Shown piece after piece: positions 49,616 to 58,611 of a stretch of DNA of 64,000 bases. Origin of the DNA: SOJA01 sp964598485 (GTDB lineage Archaea > Thermoproteota > Bathyarchaeia > Bathyarchaeales > Bathycorpusculaceae); assembly GCA_964598485.1 (NCBI GenBank), contig CAZRCD010000004.1, forward strand, positions 1-64,000. The letters run 5' to 3'. Numbering within the stretch: position 1 is the first letter of the stretch; each line of letters starts with the position of its first letter. A model generated the notes under the pieces. That model saw only the letters and a list, made by a program, of their open reading frames with translations. It did no database searches and was not told the origin of the DNA. Position numbers and translations under genes: made by a program.

Positions 49616-51706
49616 CTACTTCAATTTACCTATATTATTCCAGAATCTGCCGAATAGCTTGTTGGCACTGAACTCGTAGTCAACGAAGCCTTCTTCGCTT
49701 ATGCTGCTAACGATTAATATCGTGTAGCTGGGTTTCGGGACTCCGATGGTAATGCCCCATTCTGTTTCGTCGCACAGCCATATGTCTACCGGAAGATATA
49801 CAGTGCATTTATGTGTTACAAAGGCGTAGACAGCTGTTACCATGAAATCGGCTTCCCAGTCAGGTGGAGGTGGAGTGTACGCAGATAGTTCAATTGGAAT
49901 ACCGCCTACTCTTGCCTCACTGATGTACCAACCTTCGTACGTAAAGGCCCAATCGGTCATGTAACGGAACCCAATAAGCACTGATTGTCCCTCATATCCT
50001 GAAAGGTCAAAGGCGATTGTCAGCCAGTCCCCACTCCAGCCGGTAAGTCCTGGGAGGTTAGCAATTATATCTGGATGTGCACTTGGGTCATGGTCATATG
50101 TTGTGTATTCATTTTCAAGGGAAGTCCAAGTTTCTCCATCGTCTGTGGATACTTGTATAAAGCCGAAGTCCCAGTAATCTTCTATGTCCCAGTAGGTGTC
50201 TATCTCCAAAGTTGCGCCCGTATCTACGTATGCGGAACCAAGTAGCAGTGCGTTCAACAGGTCTGCGGCTCCCGAATGCCAGATACCGCTTGGTAGAAGT
50301 GTCCATGTCGGCGGCGGATATTGGGGATCTTGTGCCTTGTCATCTCCGTTAAAGATGATTTTGCCGATTTTTTTCCAATCGTTGAGCATAATGTAGTCTG
50401 AGCCGTAGCCTCCTATTAGGGATACGCCTGTGTCATAACCCAGAATTGTGATGGTGTTTCCGAATTCCTCTGAGGCTCTTGTCCAGGGAACTGGAAGGCC
50501 GCTGATCTCATAGGTGCGTATGGGATCTGCTTCTGTAATATCAATCGCTTGATAGTTGTACTTGCCACAACCAGGAAAGTCTCTGCGAATTAGGTTTGCA
50601 ATCCTAAAGTCGTGGAATACGTCAACAAAGTCTTTTCTAAATCCGAAGTAGTCAAGAGCTGTCTCAATTCCTTCAACTCCGGGGATTCCGGCTTGCACAA
50701 AGTGACCAAGAAATTCAGTTCCATAGTGATCATTTAAGTAGACTGACCAGAGCTGCACTATTCCATAGTCGGCGAGGATGTTGATGCCACCTTGGTCTCC
50801 CCAAACAGTGAGCGAGTTGTCAGGGGTGTACATGTAACTGTTTATTGCGCCCCAGTCAGCTCCGTAACCACATAGCACTTCTGCAAACATTGAGCACGCT
50901 TCGTTCATCCATAGGGGATCGTTTGGATTATAGTCAGCATGTATCAGGTGCTGCCATTCATGAGCAGTCACTCCCTCATATACGAAGGGGCGGTCAACAT
51001 AGACTCCTGGAATCCATTCTGTGCCTTCGGAGCCAACTCTTTTTTCCCAAGCGTAGCAGTCGATGTTAATGATGTTTCTGTCAAAGTAGCCCTCGAAGCT
51101 TCCACTGTAGAATCCTGCAATGTAGTATGGATAATCTGTGTAGTAGTTATCGTCTCTAATGTTTGACACAAGTATCACGTTTCTTCCAGTTGGCTCTTCC
51201 CAATAGTCTGAAGACAAACCAACCATGTCGTCAAGCACAGCGGAAGAACCATCGTGAAAATCGTTCATTCCGAAGTAGTCAGTGTCTGTTGGCCAGATGT
51301 GAGTTTCGAATTGTTCGACTATGTAGTCTATTTGCGCATCGAGAATTATTGGGTATGGTCTGTCAGGGTCGTGTGGATCAGGATCGGGCCAACTCAGGTC
51401 TTCTTGCACCCAAAGCTCAGCGGTTGTTCCAATTTTCCTCAGCTGGAACCAATCAAGATAATAAGCGCCGGCGTAGTCATCAAGAAAGAGCCAGATTGCA
51501 AAGTCGCCTTCTTCCCAATATGAGTGATGTTCGCTGAATTCAATTGATCCCTCGACCACGACATCATACTTTGCGTTCCGCAGTTCTGGTGGAGCCCTCA
51601 TTGCCTCGACTTGTATTGGCGAAGATGCTGACGGTCTAACTATGATTGACATCATGCTCATCAAGAACACTGCAGTCAATAATATAGAAACAAGTCTCTT
51701 TTTCAT
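49616..51706 (-). CDS. secreted metalloprotease (M6/immune-inhibitor-A-like)
   Basis: A 696-residue exported protein. Signal peptide at 1-28 (RLVSILLTAVFLMSMMSIIV), then a catalytic domain with zinc motif GVTAHEWQHLIHADYNPNDP (HExxH) and nearby WMNEACSMFAEVL providing the Glu ligand. The C-terminal half contains a beta-sandwich region (IEDYWDFGFIQVSTDDGETW, GYEGQSVLIGFRYMTDWAFT) like the MAM/VEG-type domains of M6 peptidases. It is acidic and Tyr/Trp-rich, fitting an extracellular protease that digests external protein. Confidence 0.85.
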   Translation of the reverse strand: MKKRLVSILLTAVFLMSMMSIIVRPSASSPIQVEAMRAPPELRNAKYDVVVEGSIEFSEHHSYWEEGDFAIWLFLDDYAGAYYLDWFQLRKIGTTAELWVQEDLSWPDPDPHDPDRPYPIILDAQIDYIVEQFETHIWPTDTDYFGMNDFHDGSSAVLDDMVGLSSDYWEEPTGRNVILVSNIRDDNYYTDYPYYIAGFYSGSFEGYFDRNIINIDCYAWEKRVGSEGTEWIPGVYVDRPFVYEGVTAHEWQHLIHADYNPNDPLWMNEACSMFAEVLCGYGADWGAINSYMYTPDNSLTVWGDQGGINILADYGIVQLWSVYLNDHYGTEFLGHFVQAGIPGVEGIETALDYFGFRKDFVDVFHDFRIANLIRRDFPGCGKYNYQAIDITEADPIRTYEISGLPVPWTRASEEFGNTITILGYDTGVSLIGGYGSDYIMLNDWKKIGKIIFNGDDKAQDPQYPPPTWTLLPSGIWHSGAADLLNALLLGSAYVDTGATLEIDTYWDIEDYWDFGFIQVSTDDGETWTSLENEYTTYDHDPSAHPDIIANLPGLTGWSGDWLTIAFDLSGYEGQSVLIGFRYMTDWAFTYEGWYISEARVGGIPIELSAYTPPPPDWEADFMVTAVYAFVTHKCTVYLPVDIWLCDETEWGITIGVPKPSYTILIVSSISEEGFVDYEFSANKLFGRFWNNIGKLK

Positions 51707-51941
51707 TGTTTCACTTCCTTTTTCTCCTTTCTCACAATTTCTCTACAAAAATACTAATATATGCAGTTTGTGCTTTTGAATTTTGTGGAATCTTCTTCTA
51801 TAACCTTTGAAATTAAGTTTGACATGTGAAAAGCCATGACTTACTTTTAGATTTGTAAAGCTGAAGGGGAAAGAATAATAGCTTGCAAGGATAATTTTTT
51901 AAGGAGGGACAACTCAACAAAACTTAGGAGAAAGGGAATAG

Positions 51942-52379
51942 ATGAAAAAGATAATTTTGGCTATAACCGCAACCACACTTATTCTATCTATCATGATTTC
52001 AGCTTGTTTAATATCACATACCCAATCAATCAATGTTGTGCATGAAACATCCGAGATTTCAGATGAAAACCAGCAAGCCACAAGCTTGGAAACAACAGAA
52101 AATGACGAAAAACCCCAAGACAGTGGAGAAACAAGTACATCACACAACCAAGATTGTAACCTTAATGACACAGAAGAGACTGAAAACATGCAAGGCGCCG
52201 CTTTAAATGATTCTTCTGAAAGTCCTACAAGCATCAGCCAAGACGAAAATGCATGGACAGACACGCCTCCTCCAGACGGCCGTGTCTACTGGACGCCAGA
52301 ACCCCCATACGCGTACATTCCCACATACACACCAAAAGAACGGACTAGAATACCAATCATACCTATAGAACCAAACTAG
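51942..52379 (+). CDS. exported Ser/Thr/Glu-rich protein, possible lipoprotein
   Basis: A 145-residue protein with an N-terminal signal sequence (KKIILAITATTLILSIMISA) ending in a lipobox-like ISAC, then a low-complexity acidic linker full of Ser, Thr, Asn and Gln and a Pro/Tyr-rich end (YWTPEPPYAYIPTYTPKERT). No catalytic domain. Likely cell-surface, perhaps glycosylated. ATG 51942, divergent from the large protease, which suggests related surface biology. Confidence 0.7.
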   Translation: MKKIILAITATTLILSIMISACLISHTQSINVVHETSEISDENQQATSLETTENDEKPQDSGETSTSHNQDCNLNDTEETENMQGAALNDSSESPTSISQDENAWTDTPPPDGRVYWTPEPPYAYIPTYTPKERTRIPIIPIEPN

Positions 52380-52587
52380 AACCAGCATGCACCATGTTGT
52401 AGGCCAAAACTTTCGTTTCAACTCTTTGCATCTTAAATTTATATTAACTGCACAGTTTAATGAAGCAAGCATTCGATCATTTTTCCACATGTTAAGCATT
52501 CTTCTGGAGCGCGCGCTACTCGAGAAAAAACTCTAAACACAGACAATTTCTCTCTCTCCCTCTGCAACAAGGTTTCTATGTTGAGAG

Positions 52588-52606
52588 TATATATAAGGGG
52601 GGTCTA
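52588..52606 (+). promoter_or_regulatory. repeated TATA-type promoter element, copy 2
   Basis: Identical 19-mer to 8579-8597 (TATATATAAGGGGGGTCTA), again in the gap facing the 3' end of a minus-strand gene (52644). The sequences on both sides differ, so conservation is restricted to this short motif. Strand is assumed from the TATA box orientation. Confidence 0.45.
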
Positions 52607-52643
52607 TCGCTTTCTACTCACACGAAAGTTTCGCAAATGTTTT

Positions 52644-53207
52644 CTATAGTCCTATTTCTGCAGCGTATTCTTTGAGTCCATCAAGAGCAATCTCAAAAAA
52701 TCTTTCTTTTGGAACATCAATTTTTTCGCAGAAGAGAATTCTTTCTCTGTTTGCTCCTCTTGCAAAGTCTTTATCCTTAAACTTCTTCTTCACTGTTTTA
52801 ACTTTCACTTCAGCCAGCTTCTTCGAAGGCATAACCAAACCACAAGCCACCAACAAACCTGAAATAGCATCACAACAAATCAAAGCCTTCTCCATCCTAC
52901 TTTCGGGAGCAACGCCAGTACGCTCAAAATTATGAGCCTTAATAGCTCTCTTAACCTCTTCAGAAACCATATCCTTCAAAATCTCACCAGCCAAAACACC
53001 ATGCTTCTCCCAAGCATCACCTATCTTCTCATAATCAATGTCATGAAGCAAACCAGTCAACCCCCACAAATCCTCATCCTCACCAAAATGTTTCGCCAAC
53101 GCCCTCATAATGGCTTCAACAGCAACCATATGATAGACAATATTCCTTTTAGAAACATTTTTCTTAACCAAACTGAGAGCTTCTTCCCTCGTTAACATTG
53201 ACGCCAC
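52644..53207 (-). CDS. HD-domain phosphohydrolase-like protein
   Basis: A 187-residue HD-superfamily protein. Metal ligands fit IVYHMVAVEAIMRALAKHFG (first His), GLLHDIDYEKIG (HD) and WEKHGVLAGEIL (His), with the late Asp in CCDAISGLLVACG. Such archaeal proteins hydrolyse nucleotides or phosphoesters. It lies 58 bases downstream of the radical SAM gene and is probably co-transcribed. Start ATG 53207 or 53198. Confidence 0.87.
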   Translation of the reverse strand: MASMLTREEALSLVKKNVSKRNIVYHMVAVEAIMRALAKHFGEDEDLWGLTGLLHDIDYEKIGDAWEKHGVLAGEILKDMVSEEVKRAIKAHNFERTGVAPESRMEKALICCDAISGLLVACGLVMPSKKLAEVKVKTVKKKFKDKDFARGANRERILFCEKIDVPKERFFEIALDGLKEYAAEIGL

Positions 53208-53265
53208 CTGAAACCCCTGACGTTAGTTTATTCTTTTATAACTTTCTTTGTTTGCTTAGGAACTC

Positions 53266-54165
53266 TTATTCAAACTCTCCATACATCACGTTTGGACCTA
53301 ATATTTCAGGATATCTCTTCCGTAACAAACAACGCGCAGCATAACACAAGTGACAAGCATCCGCATAAAATTCATCGTGCGACAAACCAAACTTCTCAAC
53401 CAAAGCCACTGGACCGCCACGAACTAAAGGCTCAAGAATCGGGTTCTCATAAGGATTAAAGTCTTCAACTATTTTTGAGAAGGGCTTCTGCCAAGCATTC
53501 CCAATCGAAATACCTTGACAAACGTGAACATACCCTAGAGGGCCAATATGAATCCTTTCCGGATCAACAAGCTCTTCACAAGAACATTCTGTAAATTCAC
53601 GCCAAGATTTTTTGTCTGCTTCCTCTGCCAATTTAGAAGCAGCCCTTCCCTTGTACATAAGGTCATACAAACCCACTTTTGCCCCTTCAATGTCGCTTGG
53701 ACACGGAGCCTTCGCCTTAGGATATTTAATGGCAAGAATCTCCACTTTCATGTTTAACCCCTTTGCAGCCTTCACCGCATTCTTCACTTCTTCAATCTGC
53801 CAGCTTTCCCCATGATAAAAGTCACTGCTTAAACTCAACTCAACATTTTCAGCCATCGGAAGAAGCCACACCTTAGCATCTTCTGGGCAACTAGCCCAAT
53901 AACAATTCGAAAGAACCTCCACACGAAAACCAAGCTTCACAGCCTCCTCAACAGCCCTAACCATGATAGGATAATAGAGAAAAGGCTCCCCGCCCTCCAA
54001 TGAAATGGAATCCACAGTTCCCAGCTTCTTAGCTTCCACCAGTATATCCTTTATCTGTTCAATCGTGAACACACCTCTAGCCTTTGGACTACCCCAAACA
54101 AAACAATGATCACATTCCAAGTCACATCTATAAGTCAGGAGGAAATGAACACCCGTCAATTTCAA
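53266..54165 (-). CDS. radical SAM protein with C-terminal cysteine cluster
   Basis: A 299-residue radical SAM enzyme: LTYRCDLECDHCFVWGSP gives the CxxxCxxC cluster, SISLEGGEPFLYYP the GGE motif. Later Cys residues (ECSCEELVDPERIHIGPLGY, VHVCQGISIGN, DACHLCYAARCLL) could bind auxiliary Fe-S clusters as in SPASM/twitch proteins. It may modify a peptide or protein; no precursor is apparent nearby. ATG/TTG start at 54165; HD-domain gene follows. Confidence 0.88.
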   Translation of the reverse strand: MKLTGVHFLLTYRCDLECDHCFVWGSPKARGVFTIEQIKDILVEAKKLGTVDSISLEGGEPFLYYPIMVRAVEEAVKLGFRVEVLSNCYWASCPEDAKVWLLPMAENVELSLSSDFYHGESWQIEEVKNAVKAAKGLNMKVEILAIKYPKAKAPCPSDIEGAKVGLYDLMYKGRAASKLAEEADKKSWREFTECSCEELVDPERIHIGPLGYVHVCQGISIGNAWQKPFSKIVEDFNPYENPILEPLVRGGPVALVEKFGLSHDEFYADACHLCYAARCLLRKRYPEILGPNVMYGEFE

Positions 54166-54316
54166 TCAACATCACCCTTTCCAAACTACACGTTTAGTCG
54201 TAGTTAAATCTTCAGATATAGAAGAAGACCTGATTTGCGCGCGAGATCGTCGAGTAGAAGAAAAGTCAAGTAACATTTTTAAAAAACTTATTTCTAACTT
54301 AATTGAAGGCGCTGGG

Positions 54317-55015
54317 ATGACGAAAAAGAAGAAAAAGGAAAGCTGGAAAGAAAAAAGACGTCAAGCAGCCATAAAACATCAGAAGGCATTAGAAGCTGAA
54401 CGCTTAAAAAGAGAAAGAGAACCCGAAAAAAGCAAAGGATGGTCCCGAAGGAAAGCTCTAGCCGTTCTATTCGTGTTTCTAATATGTCTGCCTATAGGAG
54501 TCTACGCTGTCTGGCAGATGAACGGCACGGTTGATGAAGGCAGTTCAAGTTCAAACATAGTTTTGCTTAAAACAAATATGGGAAACATAAAAATCGAGTT
54601 GTATGATGATATGCCTATCACAACAGGCAATTTTAAAAAACTTGTCCAACAGGGAATATATGATGGTACTATTTTTCACAGAGTAATTGATGGTTTTATG
54701 ATTCAGGGAGGAGACCCTACCGAAACAGGATATGGAGATCCGTCAATACCCGCGATACCAGATGAATTTACAGACCATAATAGAAATGATAGGGGAACAA
54801 TAGCTATGGCAAACGCAGGTCCAAACACAGGAAGCAGTCAATTCTTCATCAACCTCGTTGACAACGACTCTCTAAATGATAAACACCCAGTTTTCGGGGA
54901 GGTAATAGAAGGAATGGATGTTGTTGACAGAATTGGAAAAGTAGAGATAGACCCAAATAACAACAACAGGCCTTTGCTAGACGTGGAGATAATAAAAGCA
55001 GAACTTATCGAATGA
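54317..55015 (+). CDS. membrane-anchored cyclophilin-type peptidyl-prolyl isomerase
   Basis: A 232-residue protein. Very basic N-terminus (KKKKKESWKEKRRQAAIKHQ) on the cytosolic side, one membrane helix (ALAVLFVFLICLPIGVYAVW), then an external cyclophilin domain with GTIFHRVIDGFMIQGGDPTE, GTIAMANAGPNTGSSQFFIN and HPVFGEVIEGMDVVDRI; catalytic Arg, Phe and Gln are in place. It likely assists folding of exported proteins. ATG 54317. Confidence 0.93.
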   Translation: MTKKKKKESWKEKRRQAAIKHQKALEAERLKREREPEKSKGWSRRKALAVLFVFLICLPIGVYAVWQMNGTVDEGSSSSNIVLLKTNMGNIKIELYDDMPITTGNFKKLVQQGIYDGTIFHRVIDGFMIQGGDPTETGYGDPSIPAIPDEFTDHNRNDRGTIAMANAGPNTGSSQFFINLVDNDSLNDKHPVFGEVIEGMDVVDRIGKVEIDPNNNNRPLLDVEIIKAELIE

Positions 55016-55087
55016 CGCTTGCATGGCAAGGAAAAATATATTAGTTATACCAAAGGCTTTTGCTTTCATTGTTAGGTGTAGCCGAGG

Positions 55088-55171
55088 ATGGCTTTAAGGA
55101 AGCTTCAAATCACGTGGAAAACCATTCTGTTACCAGCTTTGGGTTTGCTGGCCTTCTTTTTATACCTGTAA
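55088..55171 (+). CDS. 27-residue single-helix membrane peptide
   Basis: ATG 55088 to TAA 55171 encodes MALRKLQITWKTILLPALGL followed by LAFFLYL: a basic amphipathic start and one membrane-spanning helix. GAGG lies immediately upstream (55084-55087) and a TATA-like AATATATTAG at about 55037-55046. Too short for certainty, but the layout is that of a real small membrane protein. Confidence 0.45.
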   Translation: MALRKLQITWKTILLPALGLLAFFLYL

Positions 55172-55267
55172 CCATCTCAAGCGCAAACATTGAATTATTC
55201 ACGTCGGAAACGAAGAAAACCTAAATCTTAGTCTTCCTTAAACTCGAGAAAGGGATGATTCCTTAAA

Positions 55268-55720
55268 ATGCTGGCGAAGATAGAAAAAGCTTCAATCGAA
55301 CATCTGGACAGACTATGTGAAATTGAGATGAAATGTTTCGAAACAGAAGCCTTCACAAAACAGCAAATAGCTTACCTGATAACTGATTCTAATTCTGTGA
55401 TTTTAGTTTCGAGAGTGAAAGGTGAAATTGTGGGCTTTATCATAGGCAAAACATACATGGATAAGAAACCAGCGACTGGACAAATACTGACAATAGATGT
55501 TTCACCAAAGCACCGTCGAAAGGGAATTGGACAAAGGCTTCTGCACGAAATCGAAAAAACATTAAAAGACAAAGGCGTCAAAATATGCTATTTGGAAGTG
55601 CGGGAGAACAACTTTGTAGCGTTAAGTCTCTACCAAAAACTTGGATACAAAAGGGTTGGAAGACTTGAGAATTATTACGGTAATGCTCATGGAATACGTC
55701 TTAGAAAAGCCCTAACCTAA
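55268..55720 (+). CDS. rimI: ribosomal protein S18-alanine/N-terminal acetyltransferase RimI-like
   Basis: A 150-residue GNAT acetyltransferase; archaeal RimI/Ard1-type enzymes acetylate protein N-termini. The acetyl-CoA loop is VSPKHRRKGIGQRLLHEIEK, followed by CYLEVRENNFVALSLYQKLG and GRLENYYGNAHGIRL, hallmarks of the RimI/NatA-like group. ATG 55268. Convergent with the PPC-domain gene, overlapping nine bases. Confidence 0.93.
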   Translation: MLAKIEKASIEHLDRLCEIEMKCFETEAFTKQQIAYLITDSNSVILVSRVKGEIVGFIIGKTYMDKKPATGQILTIDVSPKHRRKGIGQRLLHEIEKTLKDKGVKICYLEVRENNFVALSLYQKLGYKRVGRLENYYGNAHGIRLRKALT

Positions 55721-56137
55721 CTTCCATAAGTTTAGACTTGTTTTTTCGTCAAACGCTCTCAGCAAATTCACTCCAACCCCTTCGATTATTACTAGTTCTG
55801 CTGTTGCGCCGACAATGGAGCCTTTCATTAAATGACCTCCAAAGGCTTCACCTTTCTCGTTTGCGACAACGATGTGAGAATGAATCATAATTTCGCCTTT
55901 CTCATCAACTGTTATGTTCCCCATGCATGAAGCAATTTCCAATGGACCATCCAATTCTATGGGCATGTATTGTCCTTCCTTGTAATATCCTATAATCACA
56001 TTTTTCAAGCTTCCAATCAAGATGAAAACCCCCGCTTTTACTCCACTTTCCTCAACCCTTTTCTTGACAGCTTCAGCCAAATCTTCACCTTCAAACATAC
56101 GGGAAAAACAAATTCTTCCAATCTGTCCCTCCAACAT
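55712..56137 (-). CDS. PPC/DUF296-domain protein
   Basis: A 141-residue single PPC (plants and prokaryotes conserved) domain. Typical stretches are GVFILIGSLKNVIIGYY, LEIASCMGNITVDEKGEIMI and HSHIVVANEKGEAFGGHLMK, with His residues that form a metal site in archaeal homologues. In plants the domain accompanies AT-hooks; the stand-alone archaeal form is of unknown role. ATG/TTG start at 56137. Confidence 0.92.
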   Translation of the reverse strand: MLEGQIGRICFSRMFEGEDLAEAVKKRVEESGVKAGVFILIGSLKNVIIGYYKEGQYMPIELDGPLEIASCMGNITVDEKGEIMIHSHIVVANEKGEAFGGHLMKGSIVGATAELVIIEGVGVNLLRAFDEKTSLNLWKLG

Positions 56138-56220
56138 TTTTTTATCTCCAACTCATCTTTTAACATGACTTTCCATTTAAACTTTAGTAGTTCCAATCAT
56201 TTGGAGACGTAAACTCTAAA

Positions 56221-56526
56221 TTGTTGGATAACAAACTGTTAAGTAGTGGAGAAATCTTGACTGGCAAGAAAACTAGTGAAACACAAGGGCTTATCAGAGC
56301 AATTGTAGTTCTTATCCGCAATACTACATGGAAATGTGGAAAATTGGAACGGTCAATAGTGGGCCATCTCAACAGGAGAACCAAGGGATTCGGGAAACCT
56401 CAAATGACCGTAAATGATATGATTCACAATTTCAAGGTAACTGGCAAAAAGAAGAATGAATTCTTGGATGCTCTAAGAAGGCTGGAAAGAAGGAAAATAG
56501 TAAGAATCTTAAGCGTGCAAATCTGA
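56221..56526 (+). CDS. basic hypothetical protein, possible winged helix
   Basis: A 101-residue basic protein from TTG 56221. The C-terminal half (MIHNFKVTGKKKNEFLDALR, RLERRKIVRILSVQI) has the pattern helix-helix-strand of a wHTH, suggesting nucleic-acid binding. The N-terminal half is Arg/Lys-rich (KLERSIVGHLNRRTKGFGKP). No family recognised. Confidence 0.5.
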   Translation: MLDNKLLSSGEILTGKKTSETQGLIRAIVVLIRNTTWKCGKLERSIVGHLNRRTKGFGKPQMTVNDMIHNFKVTGKKKNEFLDALRRLERRKIVRILSVQI

Positions 56527-56548
56527 ACTTCTAGTGAAGCGAGGCTTT

Positions 56549-56992
56549 CTAAGATTTTTCAGCAAGCTTCTCTGCGTTTCCAATCCATTTTTCAGTGATT
56601 TTCGGGGAAATCTTCAATTCACTAGCTAATTCCTTGGCTGAAGCCTTAGCTAAGTCTTCTATAGTGTTGATGCCTAAGCCTTTGAGTTGTTCCGCCCGCC
56701 TTTCTCCTATGCCTTTAACCTCTGTAAGCGGCGCCACAGCCGATGTAGCCTCTGTTGCAGTTTCTTCTTTCGTAATCGTTATTGGGGTGGTTGGAGCTGG
56801 CGTGGGTAGCGACTCAACTCTTGTGATTTTTGGTCTTTGGGAATAGCCTAGTCCAATGAAGAGGAGCCCTAGAACAGCTGTTGTTATAACTCCCAGGTTT
56901 CTTTCAAACTCTGTTAGTTCCAAAACGGAGACTGTTCCTGTTATTATGAAGAATATTATTGCCACCGTGTAGAGGGCATAATCTGAACGCAT
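56549..56992 (-). CDS. membrane protein with C-terminal helix-hairpin-helix domain
   Basis: A 147-residue protein: two N-terminal membrane helices (YTVAIIFFIITGTVSVLEL and LGVITTAVLGLLFIGLGYS), a Thr/Pro/Ala-rich linker, and a helix-hairpin-helix domain (EVKGIGERRAEQLKGLGINT, IEDLAKASAKELASELKI) like those in DUF4332 and RecA/RadA N-termini. The soluble domain could bind DNA or another protein at the membrane. TTG/ATG start 56992. Confidence 0.8.
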   Translation of the reverse strand: MRSDYALYTVAIIFFIITGTVSVLELTEFERNLGVITTAVLGLLFIGLGYSQRPKITRVESLPTPAPTTPITITKEETATEATSAVAPLTEVKGIGERRAEQLKGLGINTIEDLAKASAKELASELKISPKITEKWIGNAEKLAEKS

Positions 56993-57111
56993 ATCGTTTT
57001 TCTCCTTAACTCCATCTATTGTTCTATGGAAGAGTTTAAATAATTTTCTGAACTTTATCTGATAAAAACGCGGAAATTTGGCATTTTTGAGGTTATTCCC
57101 CTTCGATCTGA

Positions 57112-58494
57112 TTATTTCTTTAGCAGTTCTTCCTCTGGCGGCGGCTGCTTTACTAGTCCTTCCTTCATCAACAGTTTCACAGATTCTCTAGCGTTTTTTA
57201 TCATTGCTACAGCCCTTTCGTACAGCTCTTGTCTGCTTGGTTTCATTCTTGCCACGCCTTGCTCTATAGATTTTAGTGCGCATGCCACTGCTTCACGTGG
57301 ATAGACCTCCCATTCCTCCATTCTCGGTAGAATATCGTTCTCGTTCATTCCCCTTTCTTCTGCAAACTTCGCTAGTTCTTGGGCTGCTGCTATACACATG
57401 TCGTCTGTCACGGTTTTCGCTCTAACATCCAAGACACCACGAAAGATCGCTGGAAACCCTAGACTGTTATTAACTTGGTTTGGGAAGTCGCTTCTGCCTG
57501 TAGCTATAATGCGCGCTCCAGCTTCTTTTGCCTCCCATGGCCATATTTCTGGGATTGGGTTTGCACAAGCGAAAATTATGGAGTCGTCTGCCATCGTGGC
57601 TACCCATTCTTTCCGTATTGTGCCTGGTCCTGGCTTGGATGCTGCTACTACTGCGTCCACGCCTTTGAAGGCTTCTGCTATGGTGCCCGTTCTTCCTTCT
57701 GCGTTTGTTTTTTGAGCTAGGTCATATTTCCACGGATTTTCTTCTTTTTCTATGTCTGTTCTGCCTGGATGTAGTATGCCCTTTGAATCAACCATTATCA
57801 TGTTGCCTGGTTTTATTCCCCATCTCATTAGGACGTAGGCTGTTCTTGTGTTTGCTCCACCCACACCCACTAGGGTTATTAGGCTTTCCTTCGGGTTTTT
57901 GCCGACTAGTTTGAAAGCGTTCATCAAACCTGCCAATATTACCGTGGCTGTTCCCTGCTGGTCGTCGTGCCAGACTGGAATCTGCAACTTTTCTCTTGTT
58001 TTTTCCAGCACGTGGAAGCATTTTGGCTTGGCTATGTCTTCTAGGTTTATTCCTCCGAAGGATGGTTGAATGAGTTCGCATGTTCTGATTATTTCTTCGG
58101 GGTCTTTTGTTTTTAGGCATATTGGGAAAGCGTCAACTCCGCCTAAATATTTGAATAGTAAGGCTTTTCCTTCCATTACTGGCATGGCTGCTTCTGGACC
58201 TATGTCTCCTAAGCCTAAAACACGCGTGCCATCTGACACTACTGCTACGTAATTCCAGCGATTTGTAAGTTCGAACGATTTGTCTGGGTCTGCTTGGATT
58301 TCTCTGCATGGAGTCGCTACGCCTGGTGTGTACCATATTGCAAAATCATCTGCGCTTTTGATTGAGCATTTCGGCATTGTTTGAACTTTTCCTTCATAAA
58401 ATCTGTGTAATGGTGAAGCCAACTGTGCTGGTTTTTTAGCTTTGGCTAATAACTCTTCTACTGTTGGTTTTCTTTCTTCTTGTGAGCCTGTCAT
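57112..58494 (-). CDS. malic enzyme (malate dehydrogenase, decarboxylating)
   Basis: Converts malate to pyruvate and CO2 with NAD(P). Malic N-domain motifs: YTPGVATPCREIQADP, VSDGTRVLGLGDIGPEAAMP, catalytic-Lys region GKALLFKYLGGVDAFPICL and the metal site VWHDDQQGTATVILAGL. The dinucleotide-binding loop is VGVGGANTRTA, and FACANPIPEIWPWEAKEAGA follows. The frame is open to 58545, but AGGAG lies nine bases before ATG 58494 (MTGSQEERKP), giving 460 residues. It supplies pyruvate or NADPH; no operon partner. Confidence 0.94.
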   Translation of the reverse strand: MTGSQEERKPTVEELLAKAKKPAQLASPLHRFYEGKVQTMPKCSIKSADDFAIWYTPGVATPCREIQADPDKSFELTNRWNYVAVVSDGTRVLGLGDIGPEAAMPVMEGKALLFKYLGGVDAFPICLKTKDPEEIIRTCELIQPSFGGINLEDIAKPKCFHVLEKTREKLQIPVWHDDQQGTATVILAGLMNAFKLVGKNPKESLITLVGVGGANTRTAYVLMRWGIKPGNMIMVDSKGILHPGRTDIEKEENPWKYDLAQKTNAEGRTGTIAEAFKGVDAVVAASKPGPGTIRKEWVATMADDSIIFACANPIPEIWPWEAKEAGARIIATGRSDFPNQVNNSLGFPAIFRGVLDVRAKTVTDDMCIAAAQELAKFAEERGMNENDILPRMEEWEVYPREAVACALKSIEQGVARMKPSRQELYERAVAMIKNARESVKLLMKEGLVKQPPPEEELLKK

Positions 58495-58611
58495 GTTATT
58501 TATTCTCCTGTTAACATGGTGAATTGTTATTGTTTGCGCGTACAAGTTTTAAAAGTTGCGATAAGATTTTGGAAAAAACGATGTAGATTGCTAATAGGGA
58601 ATAAAGGAAAG

